Position numbers and translations under genes: made by a program | IMG/VR virus record: IMGVR_UViG_3300038463_000277 | Coordinates: 1-64,000 of that record | Source: a virus | Direction: 5' to 3' (one strand) | Length of the DNA stretch: 64,000 bases | The notes under the pieces: model-generated | What the model saw: only the letters and a program-made list of their open reading frames with translations | The model's database searches: none | What the model was told of the DNA's origin: nothing | Part shown: positions 18,060 to 24,914 of the stretch, one piece after another | How the letters are laid out: every line of letters begins with the position of its first letter | Numbering within the stretch: position 1 is the first letter of the stretch

Positions 18060-18245
18060 TTAATTTTTTTCTTGACAGTCGGGCGGAGATTTTTTAGAGG
18101 GTCGCCCTCTGAATGGGATAAAGTCGGGATTGCCGACGTTGAGCCGGTTCACGAGCGCAATCCAATCGCCCTCCTCTTTCAAGCCGCGCGCATAGCCGAG
18201 CGCGAGCAGGATGAAACGGAAGTCGTCCGGGCTCCATGGTGAGAA
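18060..18245 (-). pseudogene. Coding segment lacking a start, directly in frame after a TAG
   Basis: 61 codons (FSPWSPDDFRFILLAL..., then GDWIALVNRLNVGNPDFIPF) ending in TAA. The sequence looks like a genuine protein, while the only ATG here is in another frame and gives nonsense. It continues the frame of the gene at 18246-18515, separated only by TAG (18248-18246). It is either the broken end of a longer gene, a read-through extension, or a gene with a rare start codon. Confidence 0.45.
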
Positions 18246-18515
18246 CTATGTCTCCGTTTTCCGTGCGAGAATATCCGCGCATCGTTGCTTCTCCGCTTCT
18301 AGGTGGTCTGTGAGTTCTTGATATAGGTCATCCATTTTCACTAGGTCGGCGGGCGTCGCCTCGGTGCCGGGTGAGAGCATACCCATGACGACATCGAACA
18401 GCGCCGACGCCCCGGCGTAGAAGGATCGCCGCATCTCCTCGACTTGCGTCGGGCTCGCTTGCCGATGAATGACAACCGCCCGGAAGACTTGCCATTGCGC
18501 TTCAAGCCGCCTCAT
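18246..18515 (-). CDS. Small conserved-looking phage protein
   Basis: 89 residues, helical (EEMRRSFYAGASALFDVVMGML, then DDLYQELTDHLEAE). Small proteins with this pattern are common in early gene clusters of soil phages; function unknown. It overlaps the upstream gene by 14 bases and is followed in frame by another coding segment after its TAG. Confidence 0.6.
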   Translation of the reverse strand: MRRLEAQWQVFRAVVIHRQASPTQVEEMRRSFYAGASALFDVVMGMLSPGTEATPADLVKMDDLYQELTDHLEAEKQRCADILARKTET

Positions 18516-18723
18516 GTTCCTGCCTCCAGTGTTCCTCGAATTCTTCGAACGACTGCGGGAGCCCGCGGACCTCGGACCCCTTCAAGCCGTGCCGCGCGAT
18601 GCACACCCGGCAAGCGAGACCGCGATGCGCCGAGGTCATAACGAGCGCCGGTTCCCGCCACTTCACCCACGGGAAACGCTCCTCCAGTTGCTTGATTGTC
18701 CACGGCCCTTCGGGGATGCTCAT
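18502..18723 (-). CDS. Small protein with CxxC and HxxxxH zinc-type pattern
   Basis: 73 residues. CRVC near residue 38 and HWRQEH at the end form a C2H2-like set. Starts with ATG overlapping the upstream stop (ATGA). Function unknown; one of a run of tiny zinc-type proteins in this operon. Confidence 0.55.
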   Translation of the reverse strand: MSIPEGPWTIKQLEERFPWVKWREPALVMTSAHRGLACRVCIARHGLKGSEVRGLPQSFEEFEEHWRQEHEAA

Positions 18724-19046
18724 GCACGTTTCAATTCCCGGTGCTTGCGAAAGAGGTCATGGCTGCGCTTCACTTGCAGCCGCATCAAGTTCATGGGCGC
18801 GAAGGGATACTTCTTCACCATGGCCGCAAGCGCGTGCTCGCGCAGCTCCTCCCACTTCTCCGCCGCGATCAGGGCCGCGCACTCCTGACAGGCAAGCCAG
18901 TCGCCGCGCGAACGCATCTCGGGCAAGCCCGGCCTTTTCTCATCCATGAGGAAATTATCCTCGGCGCGCAGGGCGACGACTGGTTTCGGGTCGGAACAGA
19001 AATCGCAAATGTCGTTTGGCGAAACGCGGACCTCTAGTTCGATCAT
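18720..19046 (-). CDS. CDFC-type zinc protein, paralogue of the gene at 47596
   Basis: 108 residues from ATG 19046 (overlaps the upstream stop as ATGA). Has CDFC near residue 15 and WLACQECAALIAAEKWEELREHA near 50-75, then a basic helix. The pattern C..C...W.AC..C..LI.A..W..L is repeated in the protein at 47596-48072, so the two are paralogues about 29 kb apart. Such proteins may bind zinc; role unknown. Confidence 0.6.
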   Translation of the reverse strand: MIELEVRVSPNDICDFCSDPKPVVALRAEDNFLMDEKRPGLPEMRSRGDWLACQECAALIAAEKWEELREHALAAMVKKYPFAPMNLMRLQVKRSHDLFRKHRELKRA

Positions 19047-19372
19047 GGCTCGGGCGGTCGCTCCCCTTTCGGAAAGTATTTGATCTTCGGGCGCGTCGTG
19101 ACTTCCGTCACCCAATCCATGTAATCGTAGGTCGGTCGCATCATGCAACTATCGACGTGCCCCGGCAGAACTTGCAGGCAGTTCACGCAACGCGGCGGCA
19201 AGGTCACACCGCGCTTGCGCAGGTCGGTCTCGTAAGCCCATATAATTTCGCGCATCGCCTGTAACTGGCGGCCACGGCGCAGATTCCGCCACGCGCTCGG
19301 GATGAGAATGAAGAAACAGATGGCCATGTTTCCGCAGGCGATGATGAGGCCGACCCCGGTGTTAAGCGTCAT
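19043..19372 (-). CDS. Membrane-anchored small protein with CxxC
   Basis: 109 residues. Residues 5-26 form one hydrophobic segment (GVGLIIACGNMAICFFILI) followed by a basic stretch, then CVNCLQVLPGH and a further Cys. Likely anchored with a small cytoplasmic zinc-type domain. Overlaps both neighbours. Function unknown. Confidence 0.55.
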   Translation of the reverse strand: MTLNTGVGLIIACGNMAICFFILIPSAWRNLRRGRQLQAMREIIWAYETDLRKRGVTLPPRCVNCLQVLPGHVDSCMMRPTYDYMDWVTEVTTRPKIKYFPKGERPPEP

Positions 19373-19586
19373 TTTGGCCGTCGTCCTCCATATTGATTCT
19401 CACGATGTCGTCCACGACGATGCCCGACGCCTTCTGTAACGCATCATTGAGAAACTTCACTACTAATAATCCCTCCAGCGGGTTCGCGGTCTCGGCGATG
19501 AGTATGTCCACAAGCCGCTTCGTGACGTTCTCGATATGCTGTTGGCGCTCAGGCGTCAGTTCGAGGAGTCTTATTTTCTGTGTCAC
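19362..19586 (-). CDS. Small helical protein
   Basis: 74 residues, charged helices (QQHIENVTKRLVDILIAET), no Cys. Overlaps the gene downstream by 11 bases. Function unknown. Confidence 0.5.
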   Translation of the reverse strand: MTQKIRLLELTPERQQHIENVTKRLVDILIAETANPLEGLLVVKFLNDALQKASGIVVDDIVRINMEDDGQNDA

Positions 19587-19589
19587 GGC

Positions 19590-19802
19590 TCAAATTTCTC
19601 CCCTGTCTATGCAGTTGCGAAGCGCCTCGTTGTCGATCAGGGAAGCGTTGCGGCAGAGCTTCGCGTACTCCGCCTTTTTGATAATCAGAAAATCGCCGTC
19701 CGGCAAGCGCAGGTCACACCACAACGCGAGCAGGGCGATAAATCCCTGCTGCTCCTCTTCGGAGAGCTGGCGAAAGAATTCGAAAACGTGCGTGCCCGTC
19801 AT
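19590..19802 (-). CDS. Small acidic protein
   Basis: 70 residues with EFFRQLSEEEQQGFIALLALWCDLRL, a helix-loop pattern, and an acidic C-terminus. Start overlaps the upstream stop by ATGA. Function unknown. Confidence 0.5.
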   Translation of the reverse strand: MTGTHVFEFFRQLSEEEQQGFIALLALWCDLRLPDGDFLIIKKAEYAKLCRNASLIDNEALRNCIDRGEI

Positions 19803-20146
19803 GCGGTTAGCTTTCTGAGTTTAGCGGAGAGAAACAGTTCCGAGATGTGCTGCGCCGTCGCGAGCCGGAAGTCGATCATGCAATAGCTGCAAACCATCTC
19901 GCCATCGTCGCCGTACCTGTATTCTGGCGGGCACTCGTGATGCTCCCAGAGCAAGCGCCGCAGGGTCATCTCGCGGGCATGAGAGAGTTTCGCATCACGT
20001 TGCCCGATAAACTCGAAGAAGGCCGCGCCCGCTTCGCCCTCATCCGCGTAACCCTCGACGGGATGCGCATCGAAAAACGAATTCAGGTTGTGCATGACGT
20101 GCGCGAAGATCGCGACCGTCACGGCGCGCTCATGCGCTTTTTTCAT
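19799..20146 (-). CDS. Small protein with CSYC motif
   Basis: 115 residues from ATG 20146 (GAGAGG upstream; a longer form would start at 20182). Helical with HHECPPEYRYGDDGEMVCSYCMIDFR near the middle-to-end, a possible zinc site. Function unknown. Confidence 0.5.
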   Translation of the reverse strand: MKKAHERAVTVAIFAHVMHNLNSFFDAHPVEGYADEGEAGAAFFEFIGQRDAKLSHAREMTLRRLLWEHHECPPEYRYGDDGEMVCSYCMIDFRLATAQHISELFLSAKLRKLTA

Positions 20147-20561
20147 GGCGGGCCGCCTCTCGTTGTTCCATAAGTTTCTCATTGGGCGGGATGGTGCCGA
20201 GGGTCGCGCCGCACTGCGGGCAAAAGATCAGCCACACCGGGCTCTCGTTCGAGTAGGTGCCGAGCTGCTCGACGGTTGACTTACACTCCGGGCAGTGTGG
20301 CAGCTTCTTCGCCGCCGTCGCCGCGCGTGTGTCTTCGTGGATGCCGCCCGGCTCGACCATCTTCGCAATTTCGCGGGCGTCGGCTACCGGCGTCTCGCTG
20401 AAAGCGATGGCGATGCTCATCTGCGCCGGGAGCCCGCGCGGGAAGAGGTCGCGGGTATTGAATTCGATGGGCTTACCCTCTTTCAGCCGTTCGAGGTTGC
20501 CCGGCTCCAGAATGCAGAGCAGGAACTTGCCGTTTTTGCCGTCGCCTACGATTTTATTCAT
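20130..20561 (-). CDS. Zinc-ribbon protein
   Basis: 143 residues from ATG 20561. N-terminal part has a beta pattern (GKFLLCILEPGNLERLKEGKP), the C-terminal part a zinc ribbon: CPEC near 96-99 and CPQC near 120-123. The gene overlaps its upstream neighbour by ATGA. Function unknown. Confidence 0.55.
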   Translation of the reverse strand: MNKIVGDGKNGKFLLCILEPGNLERLKEGKPIEFNTRDLFPRGLPAQMSIAIAFSETPVADAREIAKMVEPGGIHEDTRAATAAKKLPHCPECKSTVEQLGTYSNESPVWLIFCPQCGATLGTIPPNEKLMEQREAARHEKSA

Positions 20562-20734
20562 GCCGGTCTCACCACCTTGATTTCGATAACGCCATGCTCG
20601 CTCACCGCGCGCGCGCTGTGCTTGTCGCACTGATCGCAGGTAAAGCCGAAGCACTTTCTTTTCGGCGACCAAATGACAAAAATCTTGTGCCCCTTCAGGC
20701 ACGTGACGTAGTTCGCTTTTTCGTTGTCGCTCAT
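20558..20734 (-). CDS. Tiny CxxC protein
   Basis: 58 residues from ATG 20734. Contains C12 (VTCLKGH) and CDQC, a compact zinc-knuckle pattern. Overlaps both neighbours by ATGA. Function unknown. Confidence 0.5.
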   Translation of the reverse strand: MSDNEKANYVTCLKGHKIFVIWSPKRKCFGFTCDQCDKHSARAVSEHGVIEIKVVRPA

Positions 20735-20958
20735 ACCCCGCTCCGTGAGTCCGTCGTCGGCCACTGTCCCGACTTCGCCCAATATTTATGCTCGTCCGTG
20801 CGAATCATCAAGAGATGCGCGATTACTTCGTCCGTCGGCGTCATGAGCCCGGCGTGCGTGAACTGATAGAAGCCCATGGGATGCAGGCAGAGCGCCGCGA
20901 GCACCTTGCCGCCCGTTTCCTTGTCGCCCTTGATGCTGTGCAGGATTTCAACGTCCAT
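20731..20958 (-). CDS. Small alpha/beta protein
   Basis: 75 residues (VEILHSIKGDKETGGKVLAALCLH...). No motif recognised. It is the first gene of the run from 20958 to 17.6 kb; a 370-bp gene-free, structured stretch lies upstream. Confidence 0.5.
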   Translation of the reverse strand: MDVEILHSIKGDKETGGKVLAALCLHPMGFYQFTHAGLMTPTDEVIAHLLMIRTDEHKYWAKSGQWPTTDSRSGV

Positions 20959-21328
20959 AGAGTCCTCGTTTTCTCACTCCGGCAGAAGGACAAGATGAAG
21001 CACGTCGCATCCAACATGCTCAACCCGATGGCCTTCTGCCGGGGATTGTTGGAGCGGCAACTTATATCCAGCGCAATGCGGTAGCTCTGAGCACTTCTTA
21101 CCGGGGCCGCAAAGCTCGCTCTGTTAAAACGTGAGAACGATCAAGTTTGCACCTTGACCGCAGCCTCGTACACCCCTCCCGCTCTCGCTGGAACTTCATT
21201 GCCGCAACTCCCCGGCTGGGATATGGCGACCACAGCCGGAAACAAGTAAGGCAGCCGCACGCCCCGATAGGTAGCCCACGGCTGCCCTAGTGGGTCAGAA
21301 AGGAGAAATATTATCTGACCCAACGCGT
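20959..21328. other. Gene-free region with two hairpins below the zinc-finger gene
   Basis: No convincing frame. On the minus strand, just after the stop at 21329, 21314-21322 pairs with 21291-21299 (perfect 9 bp, 14-nt loop) and, further on, 21279-21286 pairs with 21250-21257 (perfect 8 bp, 21-nt loop). The rest to 20959 shows nothing clear. It may terminate one leftward transcript and hold a leader for the next, but no strong promoter is seen. Confidence 0.4.
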
Positions 21329-21748
21329 TTAGGCCGGTAGGGCGAACCCCGACGGCGCGGTATTCGCTAAGTCGCGATCCTTGGCCTGCTCGGCGCTGAG
21401 CAAAACATTCTGCGTCGCGCGAAGCTGATCGAGCTTGAGCACGTGCTCCGTCATTTCGATTTTCAGGCGCTCAATAGTCTGCTCTTCGCTCTTAATCTCG
21501 CCCGCGAATTGTTCCTTGAGCGCGGTGAGCTGGCCGAAGGCTTGGCTCTCTGCGCGCAGCTCGGGCGCGTGCCCGTTCGTCTTCGCGACGATCTTCGCCT
21601 TCCCGACAAACGTGTGCTTGAGCTGCGTGTGCTTCGGTTTGTAGCTCGGGCGGTGTGAGGGGTTCGCGTTGTAGTGACGGCCTAAATCGCCGGGGCCGCC
21701 GTAGGTTTCGCCGCAATTTTTGCACGTGTAGATTCTCGCGGTTCTCAT
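21329..21748 (-). CDS. C2H2-like zinc finger with coiled-coil tail
   Basis: 139 residues. Residues 8-31 read CKNCGETYGGPGDLGRHYNANPSH, close to a C2H2 finger; residues 75-120 form a coiled coil (EIKSEEQTIERLKIEMTEHVL). Likely a DNA- or RNA-binding dimer. Good AGGAAAAAGATC-type upstream region. Function unknown, regulatory role possible. Confidence 0.6.
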   Translation of the reverse strand: MRTARIYTCKNCGETYGGPGDLGRHYNANPSHRPSYKPKHTQLKHTFVGKAKIVAKTNGHAPELRAESQAFGQLTALKEQFAGEIKSEEQTIERLKIEMTEHVLKLDQLRATQNVLLSAEQAKDRDLANTAPSGFALPA

Positions 21749-21781
21749 GATCTTTTTCCTTTTCAGTTTGGCTGGATTTTA

Positions 21782-22654
21782 CTAGCTGGCTTTCGCCGGG
21801 TCGGTCCAATCGGAGAGACAGAGCTTGCCGTCGATTTCGACGATCTGGCCCGCCCGTTTGCGCGAGGAGACGGCAACGCTTATCACTGTCCGGTCTCTCC
21901 CGCTTGCTGCCTGTAGCGCGTCGGTGAGTTCTTTGCCGGTCATCGGCTTGGTGAGAACTTGGCTTACTAGGCCGGGCCACTTGGCGCTTCCGTTCCCGTT
22001 CCCGTTCCCGTTACCGTTCGCGCTCCTCACCATGGCGAGCGGTTGCGTGGTGAGGCTTATGACCGATTTCAGCGAGGTTGCAACCTCACGCCAGCGCGCC
22101 GCTTCCGCCGCGCAGCGTTTTTGCTCCGCGTCATAGAAACGAACTTTCGTTTCGGCGTCGGTGAGCGCCGCCTCCATCGTCCCGGTAACGACTTCGGATA
22201 CTGCCGGAGCTTCGTTTCTCCGAAGGCCCGCTTCCATTTGTTCTGTGTGAAATGACATTGAAGTTTTCTCCTTTACTCGGTTGAGATACTCGCGAACAGC
22301 GGCGTCTCCACCTTGCGCGCGCAGTATGTTGACATGATTGATGACTTCGGGGCTGTATTGAAAGCAGGGCGCTTTCTCGTGGTAAGTCGCGCGTTGCCGG
22401 ATTTCCACGGGATTATGTGCAAAAATCCGTGAAGCAACCGCCATGCGCGGCGCACCTTCGAGAAACTCATCGGGGCGTGCCTCGGTCAAATGCAGCATCC
22501 CGCCTTGCGGGGGAGTGTTTTCGACGATGCGAAACTTCTTAGCTCCGCCCCTTGTTCCGGGGCGGCTGTTTCTTACTGAGACTGGTTTGGGTGAGCCTAA
22601 GACACGGCGAGCGCCGTGCCGTATTTCGTTTGCAACATCATAGGTTGTTCGCAT
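21782..22654 (-). CDS. Multidomain protein: unknown head, coiled coil, Asn-Gly linker, winged-helix-like tail
   Basis: 290 residues. Residues 1-132 are an unrecognised head; from Met133 (22258) the protein has a strong separate Shine-Dalgarno (AAGGAG 9 nt upstream), so a shorter form may also be made. Residues about 140-200 are a coiled coil, then an (NG)5 linker, and about 228-280 (PGLVSQVLTKPMTGKELTDALQAA) look like a small winged helix. First gene behind the promoter at 22713-22739. Could be a regulator or assembly factor; not recognised. Confidence 0.6.
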   Translation of the reverse strand: MRTTYDVANEIRHGARRVLGSPKPVSVRNSRPGTRGGAKKFRIVENTPPQGGMLHLTEARPDEFLEGAPRMAVASRIFAHNPVEIRQRATYHEKAPCFQYSPEVINHVNILRAQGGDAAVREYLNRVKEKTSMSFHTEQMEAGLRRNEAPAVSEVVTGTMEAALTDAETKVRFYDAEQKRCAAEAARWREVATSLKSVISLTTQPLAMVRSANGNGNGNGNGSAKWPGLVSQVLTKPMTGKELTDALQAASGRDRTVISVAVSSRKRAGQIVEIDGKLCLSDWTDPAKAS

Positions 22655-22712
22655 AGAGATAAAGTTACTAACTGTCTTGCGAGGCCCAATGTACTAAAGT
22701 AACAATGCCCGC

Positions 22713-22780
22713 ATGATACACCTTTTTGTTCCGTGTCAAGAACAATATTTAATCCCTACCAGACAGAGGGGGTATCCCTC
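22713..22780 (-). promoter_or_regulatory. Leftward sigma70-like promoter with upstream operator-like block
   Basis: Minus strand: TTGACA (22739-22734), 15-nt spacer, TATCAT (22718-22713), about 60 bp before the ATG at 22654. Upstream on the same strand lie GTTCTTGACACGG, an AT-rich run, GTCTGGT and a GAGGGATACCCCCTC block. The same order of elements stands before the rightward genes at 35959-36027, which supports a real control site. Confidence 0.6.
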
Positions 22781-23000
22781 ACTCTTCCTCATTCTCTCCG
22801 ACCGGCAAACCCCGCGTCCAGCGCGTTGTCCACCATGCCGAGGCGATTCCGTTGTGCGGATCGACCTCACGCGCAAGGCAGCGCCAACAATAGTTAAAGC
22901 CGGGGCGCAAGGGCTCCGGGTGAAACTGACAGAGGGGCGCGAGACCTTGGTAGGGCGCTCGTTCCGGGGCTGGTCCGGCAGAGGCCATGAGGTCACCCAT
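22779..23000 (-). CDS. Small CxxC protein
   Basis: 73 residues from ATG 23000, which overlaps the upstream stop (ATGGGTGA). Has FHPEPLRPGFNYCWRCLAREV, a possible zinc site, and a Glu-rich end. Function unknown. Confidence 0.5.
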   Translation of the reverse strand: MGDLMASAGPAPERAPYQGLAPLCQFHPEPLRPGFNYCWRCLAREVDPHNGIASAWWTTRWTRGLPVGENEEE

Positions 23001-23421
23001 CGCTTTCTGTAGTAGGCCCGCGCGGTTCGGGCGGAAAGCTGACGGCAAACTTCTCCGGCTCGCCCTTCTGATAGCGGACCTCGTACCATGCTTCGTGTTT
23101 TGTCCAATGCTCGACCGGCAAATGAATGCGGTGCCGGGAGCCGCACTCGTGGCGCTCCGATAAGCGCCAGAAGGTATCCTTTGCGACCGTGTAGATTGCG
23201 CCCGAGGCGTCCACGAAATGAATCTCTTTCACTTCCGGGGCGTGCTGCATCAAGTACCACGCGGCGCGCTCATCGAGCGAGAACGAGCCCGTAGCGAGCG
23301 ACTCGCGGGGCTTCGAGCGATGGAAAACCGTCGCGTCGGGGAGTGAGACGATGCGCCCCTCAACCTGCTTTTTGCCCTTCACCGTGACGATGACGGCGCA
23401 TTCTGTTTCAGCCTGCCACAT
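22993..23421 (-). CDS. Unknown protein with beta-rich N-terminus
   Basis: 142 residues. N-terminal CAVIVTVKGKKQVEGRIVSL suggests a small beta barrel; a middle SLDERAAWYLMQHAPEVKEIHFVDASG looks alpha/beta. One CGSRH. Overlaps neighbours at both ends. Not recognised. Confidence 0.55.
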   Translation of the reverse strand: MWQAETECAVIVTVKGKKQVEGRIVSLPDATVFHRSKPRESLATGSFSLDERAAWYLMQHAPEVKEIHFVDASGAIYTVAKDTFWRLSERHECGSRHRIHLPVEHWTKHEAWYEVRYQKGEPEKFAVSFPPEPRGPTTESDG

Positions 23422-23596
23422 CTAGACTCCTCTCCCGCCGTTCCTTGCGTTCGTGCTCCGCGAAGACCGCGAGCAGCACCCAGATTGTGACCGACCCCTT
23501 GTATTCGTTCGGCAGCTCGTGCCACCAATCGCGAGCGCGCCGCGCTTCCAGTTCGCCGACGTTGTAACGGTTGAGCATTTCTAGGTCGAGGCTCAT
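23408..23596 (-). CDS. Small helical protein
   Basis: 62 residues (LNRYNVGELEARRARDWWHEL, then a hydrophobic-helical GSVTIWVLLAVFAEHERKER). Start overlaps the upstream stop as ATGA. Possible peripheral membrane helix. Function unknown. Confidence 0.5.
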   Translation of the reverse strand: MSLDLEMLNRYNVGELEARRARDWWHELPNEYKGSVTIWVLLAVFAEHERKERRERSLDVAG

Positions 23597-23703
23597 GATT
23601 TTGGCTCCATTCCCGTCGGTCCATAAGACGGCTCGTGCTCCAGAAACGCGCCGTCCGTTTCACCCATCCATGACACTCCGGTAACGAATCCGCCCGGAAC
23701 CAT
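23593..23703 (-). CDS. Short frame after the RNA ligase, own peptide or out-of-frame ligase end
   Basis: 36 residues (MVPGGFVTGVSWMGETDGAF...) ending in TGA that overlaps the next ATG. The composition looks coding while the ligase's own last ~15 residues in this stretch do not. A one-base shift inside the ligase after Ile120 would join the two. Weak ribosome site, so a remnant of a longer ligase is as likely as a separate peptide. Confidence 0.4.
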   Translation of the reverse strand: MVPGGFVTGVSWMGETDGAFLEHEPSYGPTGMEPKS

Positions 23704-24067
23704 CACGAATGTCTGGCGAATAGTCGCCGCCACCCTTCTGAATCCCGGCGCCGTACCCTTCGCCATAGATCACGACGTTATTCCCATCGCCCTCTTCTGT
23801 GGGGAACAACTCCTGCAACTTCGCCGCCGAGACATGCTCATACAGCCACTTAATGAGATCGGCGTGAATCTGCGCGTTATCAGTCTTGCCGCCAAAGGTG
23901 AGCTTCCCGCCCGCCCAGACGCAGCGGATATTCGTCCCGTCAACCTTCTCAGTCCAGTGCCAAGTTTTAAGCAAGCCGTAAGTGCGATTCTTTAGCTCGC
24001 CCACGTGAACCTTGAAAGTCTTCAGGTCACGCTCGTAAAGAGTCTCGATCTTGCCGTACTCGCTCAT
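23660..24067 (-). CDS. RNA ligase family protein, C-terminus missing
   Basis: 135 residues. Motif I is KVDGTNIR with the nucleophile Lys41 that takes AMP; GGKTDNAQI and motif IIIa/III-like VVIYGEGYGAGIQ (98-110) follow, as in Rnl2-like phage RNA ligases. The chain ends soon after (YSPDIR then unrelated residues), so motifs IV and V needed for adenylation are absent. Complete family members are about 200-350 residues. Either a truncated remnant, or broken by a frameshift near 23709. Confidence 0.65.
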   Translation of the reverse strand: MSEYGKIETLYERDLKTFKVHVGELKNRTYGLLKTWHWTEKVDGTNIRCVWAGGKLTFGGKTDNAQIHADLIKWLYEHVSAAKLQELFPTEEGDGNNVVIYGEGYGAGIQKGGGDYSPDIRDGSGRIRYRSVMDG

Positions 24068-24135
24068 GCTCTCACCCTCCGCTAAAACTCTTGTGCACGC
24101 AAATATTATTTGCGTTCCCGCAATTTGTTTGGGAT

Positions 24136-24697
24136 TTATATACTTAACTCCCTAACCTCTGACAAATGAACATCGGACTGCACTTCGTTGCCCCACGTCT
24201 CCCAGCCGTTTCGTTTCTGCCGAGCGAATAGCTCCAAACGAGGACCGTGTGACACTTTCTCGATTAACTCGTAGGCCGCGTCAGGCTTCTGGGAGTGCCG
24301 CACTGGATCACCCGTCTGTATCAGGTTCGGAAAGTACCTCAACTGATCGAAGATGCACCGCTCCCGGTATCCGAGAAGCAGCGTTTGGCTCCGATGGATG
24401 ACATAATTCCCGATACCGGACGGTTTAATCCAATGAATCGGGGCTAGATATTTGAATCCCCATGAGCGAAGCACCTTGGAAACCCGATTCCAGAAACGCA
24501 TTCGTTGTCCACAGCCAGCAATGGCAGCCCACGTCCGCATACTCACGCACAGGCAGCCCGCAAATCGCTTCCAGCGTCATCGTGGGATACGGCAACGATG
24601 GAGGAGACCCGCCTTTCGGACGAGTGCGCTTGCCCGTCATCGGCTGTTGCCAAGGCGGATCAGCGAGGATCGTCCGAAACTGAGTCAAGGGAGTCAT
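24136..24697 (-). pseudogene. MT-A70-type adenine methyltransferase split by a +1 frameshift
   Basis: The N-terminal frame (24697-24425) has TILADPPWQQ with the catalytic DPPW (13-16) and TTNAFLESGF; the C-terminal frame (24546-24136) continues the same protein: VLRSWGFKYLAPIHWIKP, IGNYVIHRSQTLLLGYRER, HSQKPDAAYELIEKVSHGPRLELFAR. The joint lies at about 24475-24479, where skipping one base restores the whole N6-adenine methyltransferase (about 185 residues). It would methylate phage or host DNA to avoid restriction. The shift may be real decay, programmed, or a sequencing error. Confidence 0.75.
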
Positions 24698-24828
24698 CTA
24701 TATAATTCCCATTTGTTTCTGCCTATCCCGCACGATTTGCGAGCATCCATCGCGAGAATCACGCAAACAGCTAACACTACCGCCGCGCAAGCTAACAATA
24801 TCGCCCCACAAGCTGCCCAGATGCTCAC
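24694..24828 (-). CDS. Tiny single-span membrane protein
   Basis: 44 residues from GTG 24828, with AAAGGG 6 nt upstream; its TGA overlaps the methyltransferase ATG (ATGA). Residues 5-27 are hydrophobic (CGAILLACAAVVLAVCVILA), followed by a basic tail. Function unknown. The stretch 24829-24914 shows no gene. Confidence 0.5.
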   Translation of the reverse strand: MSIWAACGAILLACAAVVLAVCVILAMDARKSCGIGRNKWELYR

Positions 24829-24914
24829 ATTTCCCTTTCAAAACTCTTTCGCCCCCTCTAGTGTCCCTTTTTTATCTGCACTTCGTTTACGTTGAGAAGG
24901 TGCATTCGAGGTAC

